Assembly: GCA_018052735.1 (NCBI GenBank)
Contig: JAGPMT010000025.1
Coordinates: 1-43,633 of the forward strand
Source of the DNA: Phycisphaerae bacterium
GTDB taxonomy: Bacteria; Planctomycetota; Phycisphaerae; Sedimentisphaerales; Anaerohalosphaeraceae
Length of the DNA: 43,633 nucleotides
Direction: 5' to 3'
Shown one piece after another: positions 1 through 7,672 of this stretch. How positions within the stretch are numbered: the stretch's first letter is position 1; the number at the start of each line of letters is the position of its first letter. The notes beneath the pieces were generated by a model, which did not search any database, was not told the origin of the DNA, and saw nothing but the letters and a program-made list of their open reading frames with translations. The position numbers were made by a program, and so were the translations under genes.

Positions 1-646
1 GCTGTATCTCGATGATGCTGAAGCCCACCCGCCCTTCCCGGCAATACTGGGCGTTTTTAATCTGTTCGTAATAGTCCTTCAGCTGCTGGTAGGAAAAACG
101 CTTTTCCTCCTTTAAGGTGCTGGACAGATACGACTGAATCATAATCATCTTCTTCTGGTAATCCCGAAAGGAGCGCCAGTCCATCCCCATCTCGTTGAGC
201 TTGCTTTCGGCCAAGGCATAGTTGTTGCCGTAGCTGGCTACAAAACGGGCGGTTTCGGCTTCAACGGCCTTATCCAGATTTTCGTCGATGTTGTCGGGGG
301 CTTTTTGGCGCGCCTCCCGATAAATCAGAATATCTGTAATTTTGCCCCGGATGGCTCTGCGGACAATGGGAAGCGCTTTTGCTTCAAATCTCTGCTGGTC
401 CAGCACAGCGGCGTCCGGCTTGATGTAATCTTCCACGGCAAGCAGAATCTCATCGGAGGAAATGGTCTCCGAATAAACACCCAGCACCATCCCGCCGGTG
501 GCCTGCGGCAGATTGGTTTTATTGGCCAGAGGAATCTGGCGCATTTGTTCTTCGGTAAACTTGCCTTTGGGTTTTGAACCGCAGCCGGAATAAAAAAGCA
601 ATCCTGCGGCTATAAGACAGCCGAAAAATCTGCCTGTGTTAGTCAT
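1..646 (-). CDS. SurA/PpiC-like peptidyl-prolyl isomerase lipoprotein, C-terminal part outside window
   Basis: Open from an ATG at 646 to the window edge, about 215 residues. The N-terminus is a lipoprotein-type signal: basic start, hydrophobic run, then FYSGC with the acceptor Cys near residue 22; Tyr at -3 is not the classic lipobox residue. Residues from about 50 on (MVLGVYSETISSDEILLAV, then an amphipathic helical stretch with LNEMGMDWRSFRDY and LKDYYEQIKNAQYC) follow the SurA/PpiC N-terminal chaperone pattern; the rotamase domain would lie beyond the window. GGAG sits 9 bases before the ATG and a strong promoter lies just upstream, so it can be expressed separately from the cys genes in front of it. 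Expected to act in the periplasm in folding of exported proteins. The family assignment is inference from pattern, because the catalytic domain is not seen. Confidence 0.6.
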   Translation of the reverse strand, partial: MTNTGRFFGCLIAAGLLFYSGCGSKPKGKFTEEQMRQIPLANKTNLPQATGGMVLGVYSETISSDEILLAVEDYIKPDAAVLDQQRFEAKALPIVRRAIRGKITDILIYREARQKAPDNIDENLDKAVEAETARFVASYGNNYALAESKLNEMGMDWRSFRDYQKKMIMIQSYLSSTLKEEKRFSYQQLKDYYEQIKNAQYCREGRVGFSIIEIQ

Positions 647-692
647 TTATATCGGCTCCAGAAAGTCCATATTCTTTGTTCGGAACGAAATG

Positions 693-719
693 ATTATACG
701 AAAAATCCGGCCATTTCAA
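693..719 (-). promoter_or_regulatory. Sigma70-type promoter of the SurA-like lipoprotein gene
   Basis: On the minus strand a perfect -10 TATAAT (693-698) lies 15 bases downstream of a -35 TTGAAA (714-719). The predicted start is near 686, giving a leader of about 40 bases before the ATG at 646. The spacer is 2 bases shorter than ideal. Confidence 0.6.
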
Positions 720-781
720 ACTTCTTTCTCAAAAAGGCGGTTTGTTTTGGACGCAGGGGAAATGTTGTGCCGGATTGGATG

Positions 782-1561
782 CTATTGCTGCTGCAGGGTG
801 GTGTTGAACAGATGCTGCAAAATCGCCGCGTTGCCTGCGAATAAACCGTCCAAAAGAGGATTGGGCTGATTGAATCGGCGAATCCGTCTGTTTTTATCCA
901 GTATTATCCCTCCTGCCGCTTCCACCAGCAGCCATCCGGCGGCAACATCCCATTCATTTTTGGCTACCAGCGTAAAGGTCATATCCTCCAGTCCGGCGGC
1001 AACACGAGCCAGCTTATAGGCCACCGACCCCATCGGGATAATCCGAAAGGGGGCATTTTCAAACGGTTTCCACTGGCCGCGGTTGACCTCGCTGCGGCTG
1101 GCGGATACCGCTGCTCCGTTCAAGTCCTGCTTTTGACTGACCGCAGCCGGCTTGCCGTTGAGGGTAATGCCCTGTCCGCGAACTCCCAGAAAGGTCTGTC
1201 CGGCCGCAGGATTGCAGATTCCGGCCGCCTGCGGACAGCCGTCCACGACATAGGCAATCGAAATGCACCATTCGGGGATGCCCTGTATGAATTCCCGCGT
1301 GCCGTCCAGCGGGTCAACGATCCACACGCAGTTTTGCTTCAGGCGCGACCGGTCATCTTGGGTTTCTTCGGACAGCCAGCCCTCGCCGCTTCGCAGCAGC
1401 CGGCTTTTGAGAATGCTGTCCAGCCGCGTATCGGCTTCGGTAACCGGATCGCCGCCGTCTTTGAGGGCGGCTTGAATCCGGCCGGAGGTGAAATCCTGAA
1501 GCGCTTCCTGTGCGGCCTCCAGTGCTGCCTCAATCCGTTTTAATACATCCGCATATCCCAT
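782..1561 (-). CDS. cysQ: 3'(2'),5'-bisphosphate nucleotidase CysQ (inositol monophosphatase family)
   Basis: 259 residues, usual length for the family. The metal-binding signatures are all present: SEE at 64-66, DPLDGT at 83-88 and WDVAAG at 204-209. Family members hydrolyse a phosphate from PAP or PAPS with magnesium. Its place as last gene of a cysC-cysD-cysN-cysQ run, 11 bases after cysN, argues for PAP recycling rather than an inositol phosphatase role. Cytoplasmic; no signal peptide. The ATG at 1561 has only a weak ribosome site, consistent with translation coupled to cysN. An inositol-1-monophosphatase activity cannot be excluded from sequence alone, but the C-terminal NEWDVAAG form is typical of CysQ. 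Confidence 0.88.
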   Translation of the reverse strand: MGYADVLKRIEAALEAAQEALQDFTSGRIQAALKDGGDPVTEADTRLDSILKSRLLRSGEGWLSEETQDDRSRLKQNCVWIVDPLDGTREFIQGIPEWCISIAYVVDGCPQAAGICNPAAGQTFLGVRGQGITLNGKPAAVSQKQDLNGAAVSASRSEVNRGQWKPFENAPFRIIPMGSVAYKLARVAAGLEDMTFTLVAKNEWDVAAGWLLVEAAGGIILDKNRRIRRFNQPNPLLDGLFAGNAAILQHLFNTTLQQQ

Positions 1562-1572
1562 CGCACATCCGT

Positions 1573-3384
1573 TCAGGGCTTGAAGATGATGCCTTTGTTC
1601 TGCAGCAGAACCTTCATACGGTTGAGCGTTTCGTCCAGATTGCTTAAATCGGGGACCTTCATAGAAAAATCAATGTCGGTCGGGTCCTCGCCCAGCCAGA
1701 TCGTTTCAATCAGGTCGCTGTCCACGACATTCTGAATAATCTCCATATCCTGCTGGGTCAGCCCGATGGCGGTAACGACCAGAATGACGCCTGCATCCAG
1801 CAGGATATTGGCGACTTCGGCCAGACGCCGCAGGTGCTCCGGCCGATGCCGCTGGTCGTCGCCGGGCTTTTTGATGTCTGCATCGACCCCGTAGAGGACA
1901 TTGGCAATGCCCATGAAATACACCGTTTTGCCGTCGGCAAACAGCCGCTGCTCCAGAGCGCGGGCCAGCGTTTTCTTGCCGACATTCCGCTTGCCGGTTA
2001 TCAGAATGAGGGCGGCCTTCTGGTTGTACCGTTCCCACCGCTGCTCGCGGCTGATAGCACTGCCGGACCATTTCAGATTGCGCTGGATAACCTGCTGGCG
2101 CATCTGCTCCTGCGCATCGGGCAGCGCCTGACGGATAATGCCGCCGCCGCGGATTTCATAGTCATCGACGATAACAAAGCGTGCGGTGGCAGGCAGCGTT
2201 TCAACGGCATCAAAGGCCACGGCATGCTGGCAGCAGAGAATGCAGTCGGCGACATCGTGGTAGTCAATCTTATCCTTTCGGCAGGCCGAGCTTAAATCCG
2301 ATGCGTCCATTGTACTGATGATTGTTTCGATGCGTACCGGCTCTTTGACCGTGCCGATTTTCAGGAGGTAGTCTTTGCCCGGCTCCATCGGCTTTTTGCC
2401 CATCCAGAACAGATTGACGCGCATCCGCCTGCTGACGCAGGGTGCCGGCTGGTCGGCACGGGCGGCCAGCTGGCCGCGGCTGATATAAATCTGCTGCTCC
2501 AGAGTAAAGGCCGCAGCGCTGCCGGCCTCGAAGGCCGCCGGCGGCTGACCGTTGAACCGCTCCAGCGTTTTAACGGTGCTGCGTTTGCCGGATGGGTAAA
2601 AAACCACATCGTCGCCGGGGGCAATCCGGCCGGCTTCGACTGTGCCGGCGATGATCCGCCGCTTGTCTCCGGCTTTGGTGAATTTATAGACGCCCTGCAC
2701 CGGCATCCGAAAGGGCTTGTCCACCGGCGGCGGCTCTTTGCGGAAGTTATCCAACGTCTCCAAGACCGTTGGGCCGCCGTACCAGTCCATTGTCCGGCTC
2801 CGGACAGCGACATTGGCGCCTTCCATTGCGCTGACCGGCACAAAGGCTTCGGCAGACAGCCCGATGCTGTCCAGAAAGGCCCGGTATTCGGCGGCAATGG
2901 CTTCAAAGACATCGCGTCTGTATCCGACAAGGTCCATCTTGTTGACCAGTACAACCAACTGGCGGATCCCCAGCATGGAAATCATATAGCCGTGCCGGCG
3001 GGAGTTTTCCTGAATGCCTTCTTCGGCGTCGATGACCAGCACAGCCGCCTCGGCGTGCGAGGCGCCGGTAACCATATTCTTGAGAAACTCGATGTGTCCG
3101 GGAGCATCAATGATGATGTAGTGCCGTTTGGCGGACTTAAAGAAAACCCGGGCGGCATCAATGGTAATGCCCTGCGACTGTTCGTCTTTGAGGGCATCCA
3201 GCAGGAAGGCATATTCAAACGGCTTGCTGCTGCGCCGGCAGGTTTGGCGGACCTGCTCGAGTTTGCCTTTCGGCAGGGAATCGGTGTCGGCCAGCAGCCG
3301 CCCGATAACCGTGCTTTTGCCGTGGTCCACGTGTCCGGCAATCACAATGTTCATCCGTTCATCTGTATCGGGGCAGTGTGCCAT
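1573..3384 (-). CDS. cysN: Sulfate adenylyltransferase subunit 1 (CysN) with degenerate APS-kinase-like C-terminal domain
   Basis: 603 residues. Residues 11-220 are an EF-Tu-like GTPase with GHVDHGKST (17-25), GITID (72-76), DAPGH (93-97), NKMD (148-151) and VSAMEG (184-189). Residues 220-425 are the beta-barrel domains of CysN. With CysD it forms ATP sulfurylase, where GTP hydrolysis drives APS formation from ATP and sulfate. Residues about 450-603 look like an appended APS kinase as in CysNC fusions, but the P-loop reads GKRNVGKKT (464-472) with Lys where Ser/Thr should coordinate magnesium, the DGD motif is replaced by MGIAN and the Ser-Pro-Tyr-Arg loop is missing. A complete separate CysC is encoded in the same operon. 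AAGGA lies 6 bases before the ATG at 3384, supporting this start over the Met at residue 11. Confidence 0.9.
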   Translation of the reverse strand: MAHCPDTDERMNIVIAGHVDHGKSTVIGRLLADTDSLPKGKLEQVRQTCRRSSKPFEYAFLLDALKDEQSQGITIDAARVFFKSAKRHYIIIDAPGHIEFLKNMVTGASHAEAAVLVIDAEEGIQENSRRHGYMISMLGIRQLVVLVNKMDLVGYRRDVFEAIAAEYRAFLDSIGLSAEAFVPVSAMEGANVAVRSRTMDWYGGPTVLETLDNFRKEPPPVDKPFRMPVQGVYKFTKAGDKRRIIAGTVEAGRIAPGDDVVFYPSGKRSTVKTLERFNGQPPAAFEAGSAAAFTLEQQIYISRGQLAARADQPAPCVSRRMRVNLFWMGKKPMEPGKDYLLKIGTVKEPVRIETIISTMDASDLSSACRKDKIDYHDVADCILCCQHAVAFDAVETLPATARFVIVDDYEIRGGGIIRQALPDAQEQMRQQVIQRNLKWSGSAISREQRWERYNQKAALILITGKRNVGKKTLARALEQRLFADGKTVYFMGIANVLYGVDADIKKPGDDQRHRPEHLRRLAEVANILLDAGVILVVTAIGLTQQDMEIIQNVVDSDLIETIWLGEDPTDIDFSMKVPDLSNLDETLNRMKVLLQNKGIIFKP

Positions 3385-3416
3385 ACTCTGTCCTTCTTGC
3401 AGTGTCTGAAATCATC

Positions 3417-4298
3417 TTACATATACCCTTCCCGCCGGAGGGTTTCCAGTCCGCCGCCGTCTTCGGCATCCTGCGCCCGGCCGGACCGCTCGGCAATATT
3501 GGCCAGCTGCCCGCTGCGGAGCTCGTCGATAATCTCCTGCGGATTTCTGGCCTGCGAGTCGATGGGAAAGGTGCAGGGCCAGCAACCCAGAGAGCGGTAG
3601 CGCTTGCCGTCGCCCTGATTGTAATACAGCGACACGGTAGGGATTTTTTCCCGTTCGATGTATTCCCAGACATTCAGCTCTGTCCAGTCCAGCAGCGGAT
3701 GAATGCGCACATGGGTTCCCGGCGCAAAATCAGTCTTGAACTGATTCCAAAACTCCGGCGGCTGGTCGGCGATGTCCCATTCGCTTTGGCGGTCGCGTGG
3801 CGAAAAGTAGCGCTCTTTGGAGCGGGATCCTTCCTCGTCCGCCCGCAGGCCGACAATCACGCCGGTAAACGGCTCGGTATTGGCATCAGCCTCATAGTGG
3901 CCGGCGGCGTGGTTAAACCGGTACCGCGGCCACTGCCCGCTGAGCGTGTGCTTAAGCGCCTCGGTCTTGAGCAGCTTGCAGCAGGTCAGCCGGTCGGCAT
4001 TGCCGTCAGGGAAGGTCTTTTTGGCTTCCAGCGCCTCGGTGTTTTGGCCGTAAATCATATCCAGATTCCATTGACGGGTCAGGCGGTCGCGGTAGGCAAT
4101 CATCTCGGGTATTTTGTAATGGGTATCGATATGCACCAGCGGAAACGGCACATGTCCGAGAAACGCCTTGCGGGCCAGCCATAAAAGTACCGTGCTATCC
4201 TTGCCGATTGACCAGAGCATACAGAGGTTTTTGAAGCTGGCATAGGCCTCCCGCAGGATGTGAATGCTCAGATTTTCAAGCTGTTCCAGATGATCCAC
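3417..4298 (-). CDS. cysD: Sulfate adenylyltransferase subunit 2 (CysD)
   Basis: 293 residues, full length for CysD. It is a PP-loop ATP pyrophosphatase with the SIGKDST loop at 30-36, followed by [26 protein letters not shown] and [10 protein letters not shown], all diagnostic of CysD. It carries the catalytic site for sulfate + ATP to APS + PPi and needs the GTPase CysN as partner. The gene begins 3 bases after cysC ends and is 32 bases before cysN, so the three are one transcript. The stretch around residues 120-145 ([20 protein letters not shown]) is an extended region compared with the E. coli protein as I remember it; its meaning is unknown. Cytoplasmic. Confidence 0.95.
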   Translation of the reverse strand: MDHLEQLENLSIHILREAYASFKNLCMLWSIGKDSTVLLWLARKAFLGHVPFPLVHIDTHYKIPEMIAYRDRLTRQWNLDMIYGQNTEALEAKKTFPDGNADRLTCCKLLKTEALKHTLSGQWPRYRFNHAAGHYEADANTEPFTGVIVGLRADEEGSRSKERYFSPRDRQSEWDIADQPPEFWNQFKTDFAPGTHVRIHPLLDWTELNVWEYIEREKIPTVSLYYNQGDGKRYRSLGCWPCTFPIDSQARNPQEIIDELRSGQLANIAERSGRAQDAEDGGGLETLRREGYM

Positions 4299-4301
4299 GC
4301 T

Positions 4302-4838
4302 TTATTCCTGTAAATAGGGTTTCAGATAGTCCATAATCTGCCGGACGGACTGTTCAACCGTCTGCTGTTCGGTATCGACCACGATTTCGGGATGGAGCGG
4401 TTCTTCGTACGGGTCGTCGATGCCGGTGAACTCCCTGATTTGGCCGGCCAGCGCTTTCTGGTAGAGACCTTTGACATCCCGCCGGCGGCATTCCTCCAGC
4501 GAGGCCTTGACATACACTTCGATAAAGTTTCTGCACAGACTGCGGACAAAATCTCTGGCCGCTCGATACGGCGAAATGAACGAGGCAATGACGATAACGC
4601 CGTGATGCTCCAGACGCGAAGCCATAAAGCCCACCCGCTTGATATGCTCATCGCGGGCCTCTTTGGAAAAGCCGGTGTTGGGGAATACCCCCCGCAGGAC
4701 ATCGCCGTCCAGCCGTTCGACCGGTTTGCCCATCTGCTCCAGATGATTGTAAATTCGCTCGGCAAGCGTACTTTTGCCTGCCCCTGACAGCCCCGTCAGC
4801 CACAGCACGAATCCTTTTTTGCCTGTTTTTTCGCTCAA
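4302..4838 (-). CDS. cysC: Adenylyl-sulfate (APS) kinase CysC
   Basis: 178 residues with every APS kinase landmark: Walker A GLSGAGKST (16-24), DGD (44-46) for APS binding, FISPYRAARD (87-96), RDVKGLY (120-126) and FTGIDDPYE (137-145). It phosphorylates APS to PAPS with ATP. First gene of the cys operon. Because the kinase-like tail of the neighbouring CysN has lost its key residues, this is probably the only working APS kinase in the locus. No cysH or cysI lies nearby, so the use of PAPS (assimilation or sulfation) cannot be told from this window. Confidence 0.95.
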   Translation of the reverse strand: MSEKTGKKGFVLWLTGLSGAGKSTLAERIYNHLEQMGKPVERLDGDVLRGVFPNTGFSKEARDEHIKRVGFMASRLEHHGVIVIASFISPYRAARDFVRSLCRNFIEVYVKASLEECRRRDVKGLYQKALAGQIREFTGIDDPYEEPLHPEIVVDTEQQTVEQSVRQIMDYLKPYLQE

Positions 4839-4951
4839 AAATCAAGCCTCGTCATCAATGGCGGCCCGAAGGGCCAACGTCATCCAGCCCAGAGCAGCGC
4901 CCTAAGGGAATCATAAACGATACAAAAAATACCCTGAAGGGGCAATATACA
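4839..4951 (-). promoter_or_regulatory. cys operon leader with three short GC hairpins
   Basis: The predicted transcript leader of the cys genes is about 113 bases with no credible reading frame. It holds three short hairpins with C/G stems: 4932-4941 (CCC-TGAA-GGG), 4900-4908 (CCC-TAA-GGG) and 4863-4875 (GGCCC-GAA-GGGCC). None is followed by a T run, so they are not standard terminators. No SAM riboswitch core was recognised. Role unknown; may affect RNA stability or translation of cysC. Confidence 0.35.
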
Positions 4952-4957
4952 CTTGGC

Positions 4958-4986
4958 AATATAACCAAATAAACGGCTAAATACAA
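4958..4986 (-). promoter_or_regulatory. Putative promoter of the cysC-cysD-cysN-cysQ operon
   Basis: Minus strand -35 TTGTAT (4981-4986) and -10 TATATT (4958-4963) with a 17-base spacer. It is the best sigma70-type match between cysC and blaI. The stretch 4987-5084 between this and the blaI promoter contains only A/T homopolymer tracts and no convincing gene. Confidence 0.45.
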
Positions 4987-5084
4987 TCCCGAACTGCCGA
5001 AAACAGGACTTTTCGGGGCGGATAAAGGATTGCGGGGTGGGAGCCCGAATTTTTTTTAAAAATTTTTTTTGAAACATTTTTTGG

Positions 5085-5131
5085 TTGACGGCTTCTACAT
5101 ATGTAGTAAAATATCTTCTACACTTGTAGAA
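5085..5131 (+). promoter_or_regulatory. blaI promoter with two BlaI/MecI-type operators
   Basis: -35 TTGACG (5085-5090) and -10 TAAAAT (5107-5112) with a 16-base spacer. The spacer is filled by a perfect 12-base palindrome CTACATATGTAG (5095-5106). A second dyad TTCTACACTTGTAGAA lies at 5116-5131, centre to centre 23 bases away. Both contain the TACA-N-TGTA core known for BlaI/MecI operators, so autorepression by the BlaI encoded just downstream is expected. Confidence 0.8.
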
Positions 5132-5149
5132 AATCAGAAAGGACTGCTT

Positions 5150-5539
5150 ATGAAACTGACTGAAGCCGAATGGCAAATTATGAATGCCCTGTGGCAGGAT
5201 TGGCCCGCCACCGCCCGGCAGATTGCAGAGCGATTGCCGAAAGATGTCAACTGGGCTTATACCACCATTAAAACAATGCTAAAGCGGTTGTCCGATAAAA
5301 AGGCCGTTAAAGAGATCAAGAATGGCAATGTCGGGGTCTATGAGCCGATTCTGACACGGCAAAACGCCCGGCGCAACGCGCTTAAGTTGCTGGTCAATCA
5401 GGCGTTTGACGGAGCATTTGGGCCGCTGCTGCATTTTTTATTAGAGGATCAGAAGTTATCGGATAAACAAAAAGAGGAATTATTGCGGGTACTGCAGCAA
5501 GGCGAGCAGAAAGGAGCACACAATGATCCAGTTTTTTAA
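5150..5539 (+). CDS. blaI: BlaI/MecI/CopY family transcriptional repressor
   Basis: 129 residues. The N-terminal winged helix has the family pattern LTEAEWQIMNALW at 3-15, then ATARQIAERL and WAYTTIKTMLKRL, the DNA-reading helix. The C-terminal third is the helical dimerisation region. The ATG at 5150 is preceded by AAAGGA with 6-base spacing; an upstream in-frame ATG would run through the promoter and operators and is rejected. Family members repress their own operon and are cleaved after a signal from the BlaR1/MecR1 membrane protease. The partner gene overlaps this one by 17 bases but is broken, so this repressor may have lost its inducing protease. No beta-lactamase is in the window; planctomycete BlaI/BlaR1 pairs often control other genes. 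Confidence 0.93.
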   Translation: MKLTEAEWQIMNALWQDWPATARQIAERLPKDVNWAYTTIKTMLKRLSDKKAVKEIKNGNVGVYEPILTRQNARRNALKLLVNQAFDGAFGPLLHFLLEDQKLSDKQKEELLRVLQQGEQKGAHNDPVF

Positions 5540-6190
5540 TACTATTTCAGACAAGTGGTTAGCATTTCAATGGGCAATGCTTTGGCAGACGGCGGTTTTA
5601 ATCGCGATTATCTGGATGCTGGATGTTCTGATTCGTAAATGGGCGTGGCCGCAGGTGCGTTATGCGCTGTGGCTGCTGGTTTTGGTTAAGTTGTTGCTTC
5701 TGCCGACGCTTACGCGTCGCCGGTGAGCGTCACATCCCAGATTCCAGACGTGGCGCAGCAAATCGTCAGCATCCAGTTCAAGCCTGTGCCTCAGGCGGCG
5801 CCGGACCCTGCAGGGGATAAAATATCGGTTTTGCCGGAAACAAACTGGACGACTATCGCATCCAATAGATAGCAGGCGGCAGAAAAAGCTGGGGTAAGCC
5901 GTAATAGAACCGCAGAGCCGGAACGCGGCAGTGATGTTCTGGCGGCTGAAATCTCTGCGGCTGTTACTTCTTCTGTTGAAACCAGCGTTGAGCAACCTGC
6001 GGCGCTCTCGTGGAAATCGTATCTGATGCTCACATGGATGCTGGGGACTGCAATCCTGACCGTTTGGCTGGTTGTGCGGCTGTTGGGTTTTGGCCGGGAG
6101 TATTTGAAAGACGATGGACAGTATCAACTGCCGGAACGTTTTTATGCACAGCTTCACGCTGCCGGAGAACGGCTGAAACTGCGGCGGCTG
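5523..6190 (+). pseudogene. blaR1: Broken BlaR1/M56 peptidase gene (frameshift, internal stop, 3' deletion)
   Basis: The ATG at 5523 opens 67 codons with two membrane segments and the M56-typical WPQVRYALWLLVLVKLLLLP, ending at a TGA at 5724-5726. The sequence continues one frame away (SPVSVTSQIPDVAQQIVSIQF from about 5717), meets an in-frame TAG at 5870-5872, then reads on through a further membrane segment (SYLMLTWMLGTAILTVWLVV) and a juxtamembrane stretch up to about LKLRRLP near 6190. After that the plus strand no longer resembles the family and the complement of a TonB-receptor gene takes over. The HExxH zinc protease site and the whole C-terminus are missing. Two point lesions and a truncation make this a pseudogene unless sequencing errors explain the first two. 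Confidence 0.8.
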
Positions 6191-6732
6191 CCGAATCTGC
6201 CGGCTATCTGGCCGCCGTTGTATTGGCTGCCGGATTTTGTAAAAATGCTGACAACGGCAAACAGGGCATTGCTGCCGTACAGCGCCGAGCCCGGTCCCCG
6301 CACGATTTCAACGCGGTCGATCAAATCCGCATCGATCAGCGATTCATTGCCCAGCAGGGCTGTATTGCCGACATTGTCATTGAGCCGCTGGCCGTCCACC
6401 AGCACCAGAATACGGGAGTTAAAATCCCCCGGTCTGCCGAATCCTCGGACGCCCATGTAACTGTAATTGCGGTCGTAGGTTTCATAAAAGCCCGGGACGG
6501 AGTTTAAAATATCCGTTATATTGCGGTATCCATACCGTTTGATTTCTTCCTGTGTAATCACTGTAACAGAAGAAGGGGCCTGGCTGGCCGGCTGGGTATG
6601 TTTGGAAGCGGAGTACACCTCAATATCCATCAGGGACTCCAGCGGCATATTGAAAAAATCCTCCTGCGAGCTGTTATTATCGGCCGCTGAAACAACCGAT
6701 GCGAGCATAAACAGCAATGCAGGAAACACCAT
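6154..6732 (-). pseudogene. TonB-dependent receptor, N-terminal signal and plug only
   Basis: 192 residues from the ATG at 6732. A signal sequence ends at VVSAAD; then comes the plug domain: VYSASKHTQPASQAPSSVTV, TQEEIKRYGYRNITDILNSV, GVRGFGRPGD, RILVLVDGQRLND and DRVEIVRGPGSALYGSNA. It stops soon after the plug at a TGA at 6154-6156, where an intact receptor would continue for several hundred residues of beta-barrel. The last 10 or so residues are probably read-through into antisense blaR1. A GGAGG site lies 25 bases before the ATG, too far for it, and no start codon sits at the right distance, so the start may be damaged too. Not functional as a transporter. The 162 bases between it and the endonuclease V gene upstream show no clear promoter. 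Confidence 0.8.
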
Positions 6733-6894
6733 CCAGTTCCAATTTTTAAATAAATCGCCTCCTGTTGATAAAGATAAAACTTCTCCTGCTACTAACTTGA
6801 ATAAGATGCTTATTTGTCGGGAATCGGCAGCCCGAGGTTTACGAGTTTTTTGAAGATTAGCTGGGCAATTGTGTGTAGGGGGCTATTGGCAGAT

Positions 6895-7578
6895 TCAGAA
6901 AGCGGCTGATGTTTTAGCGTTCGAAGCGGCCTGATGAGCCAGCCGTGCCGGTTCGGGCAGGCGGTATTTTGTACAGCAGGCAAGCGTATAGTCAACGGCA
7001 TCCTGAAAACTGCACAAATGGCCGGGGGAGACAAAAAGGGGTTTTGTGCCGCTGCGGGTGCGCAGGACGGCCCCGATTTTATCTGCGCCGTCATAGAGCC
7101 ACGAAAAGTGCCCCTTTAGCAGGGGTGGGGTATCGAATGTGCCGATCAGGCGGCTTTTGGCGCAGCCGATAGTCGGGGTGTTCAGAAACAGGCCCAGATG
7201 GCTTGCCAAACCGAGCCGGCGGGGGTGGGCGATGCCTTGGCCGTCAATCAGGAATAAATCGACCGGATTTTGCAGCTTTTTAATGACTTCCAGATAGACC
7301 GGTATTTCCCGAAATGACAGCAATCCCGGCACATAGGGGAAAACCAGCGGCAGCCGGACGACGGCGGTTTCGAGGGGTTTGAGGTCGGGAAATGAAAACA
7401 CCGCCGCTGCTGCGTATATGGCGGTTTGGGCCTTGTTCAAAGCGCAGTCCAAGCCGGCGACAAACCGCGGCTGTTTTCGCATCGGCTGCAGGCGGACTTT
7501 GCCGGCCAATGTTTTCTGCAGCTGCTTTGCCTGTGCAGGAGAGAGGTCCCATTGATGAAGATTGCTGATCGGCTGCAT
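6895..7578 (-). CDS. nfi: Endonuclease V (deoxyinosine 3'-endonuclease)
   Basis: 227 residues, normal length. Family landmarks in order: VAGLDCALN with the first catalytic Asp near residue 44, FPYVPGLLSFREIP with the catalytic Glu, LFLIDGQGIAHPRRLGLASH with the second Asp, and IGCAKSRLIG. It nicks DNA one phosphodiester 3' of deaminated bases such as inosine, starting repair; cytoplasmic. The ATG at 7578 has no visible ribosome site and follows a terminator, so its promoter is unclear. It is followed at a distance by the truncated receptor gene and shows no functional link with it. Confidence 0.93.
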   Translation of the reverse strand: MQPISNLHQWDLSPAQAKQLQKTLAGKVRLQPMRKQPRFVAGLDCALNKAQTAIYAAAAVFSFPDLKPLETAVVRLPLVFPYVPGLLSFREIPVYLEVIKKLQNPVDLFLIDGQGIAHPRRLGLASHLGLFLNTPTIGCAKSRLIGTFDTPPLLKGHFSWLYDGADKIGAVLRTRSGTKPLFVSPGHLCSFQDAVDYTLACCTKYRLPEPARLAHQAASNAKTSAAF

Positions 7579-7597
7579 GGTGTTGGCGGAGAAAATA

Positions 7598-7634
7598 AAA
7601 AAGGAACCACAGCGCTCGGCTGCGATTCCTTTTT
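7598..7634 (-). terminator. Intrinsic terminator after the outer-membrane barrel gene
   Basis: Inverted repeat AAAAAGGAA (7598-7606) and TTCCTTTTT (7626-7634) with an inner CAGC/GCTG stem (7610-7613 and 7619-7622). On the minus strand the hairpin is followed by TTTTTTATTTT, fitting termination of the gene at 7673-8500. A/T tracts on both sides would let it act on the plus strand too. Confidence 0.7.
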
Positions 7635-7672
7635 ATGCTGTCCTAATGCTAAACAGACATGTAATCGATTGG

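Noticed and set aside
2361-2954. Long frames antisense or alternate to cysN
   Set aside because: Shadows of the GTPase gene, Arg/Ser/Pro-rich composition typical of shifted reading.
4839-4986. SAM or T-box type leader for the cys operon
   Set aside because: No recognisable core and the leader is too short for a T-box.
5069-5149. Longer N-terminus for BlaI from an ATG at 5069
   Set aside because: It would translate the -35, both operators and the -10; the ATG at 5150 has AAAGGA at good spacing and matches the family start.
4880-5176. 98-codon minus-strand frame over the cys/blaI intergenic region
   Set aside because: It runs through the blaI promoter, operators and leader hairpins, has no ribosome site and no protein-like composition.
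6810-7094. 94-codon minus-strand frame overlapping endonuclease V
   Set aside because: Shifted reading of the 3' part of nfi with no conserved motif.
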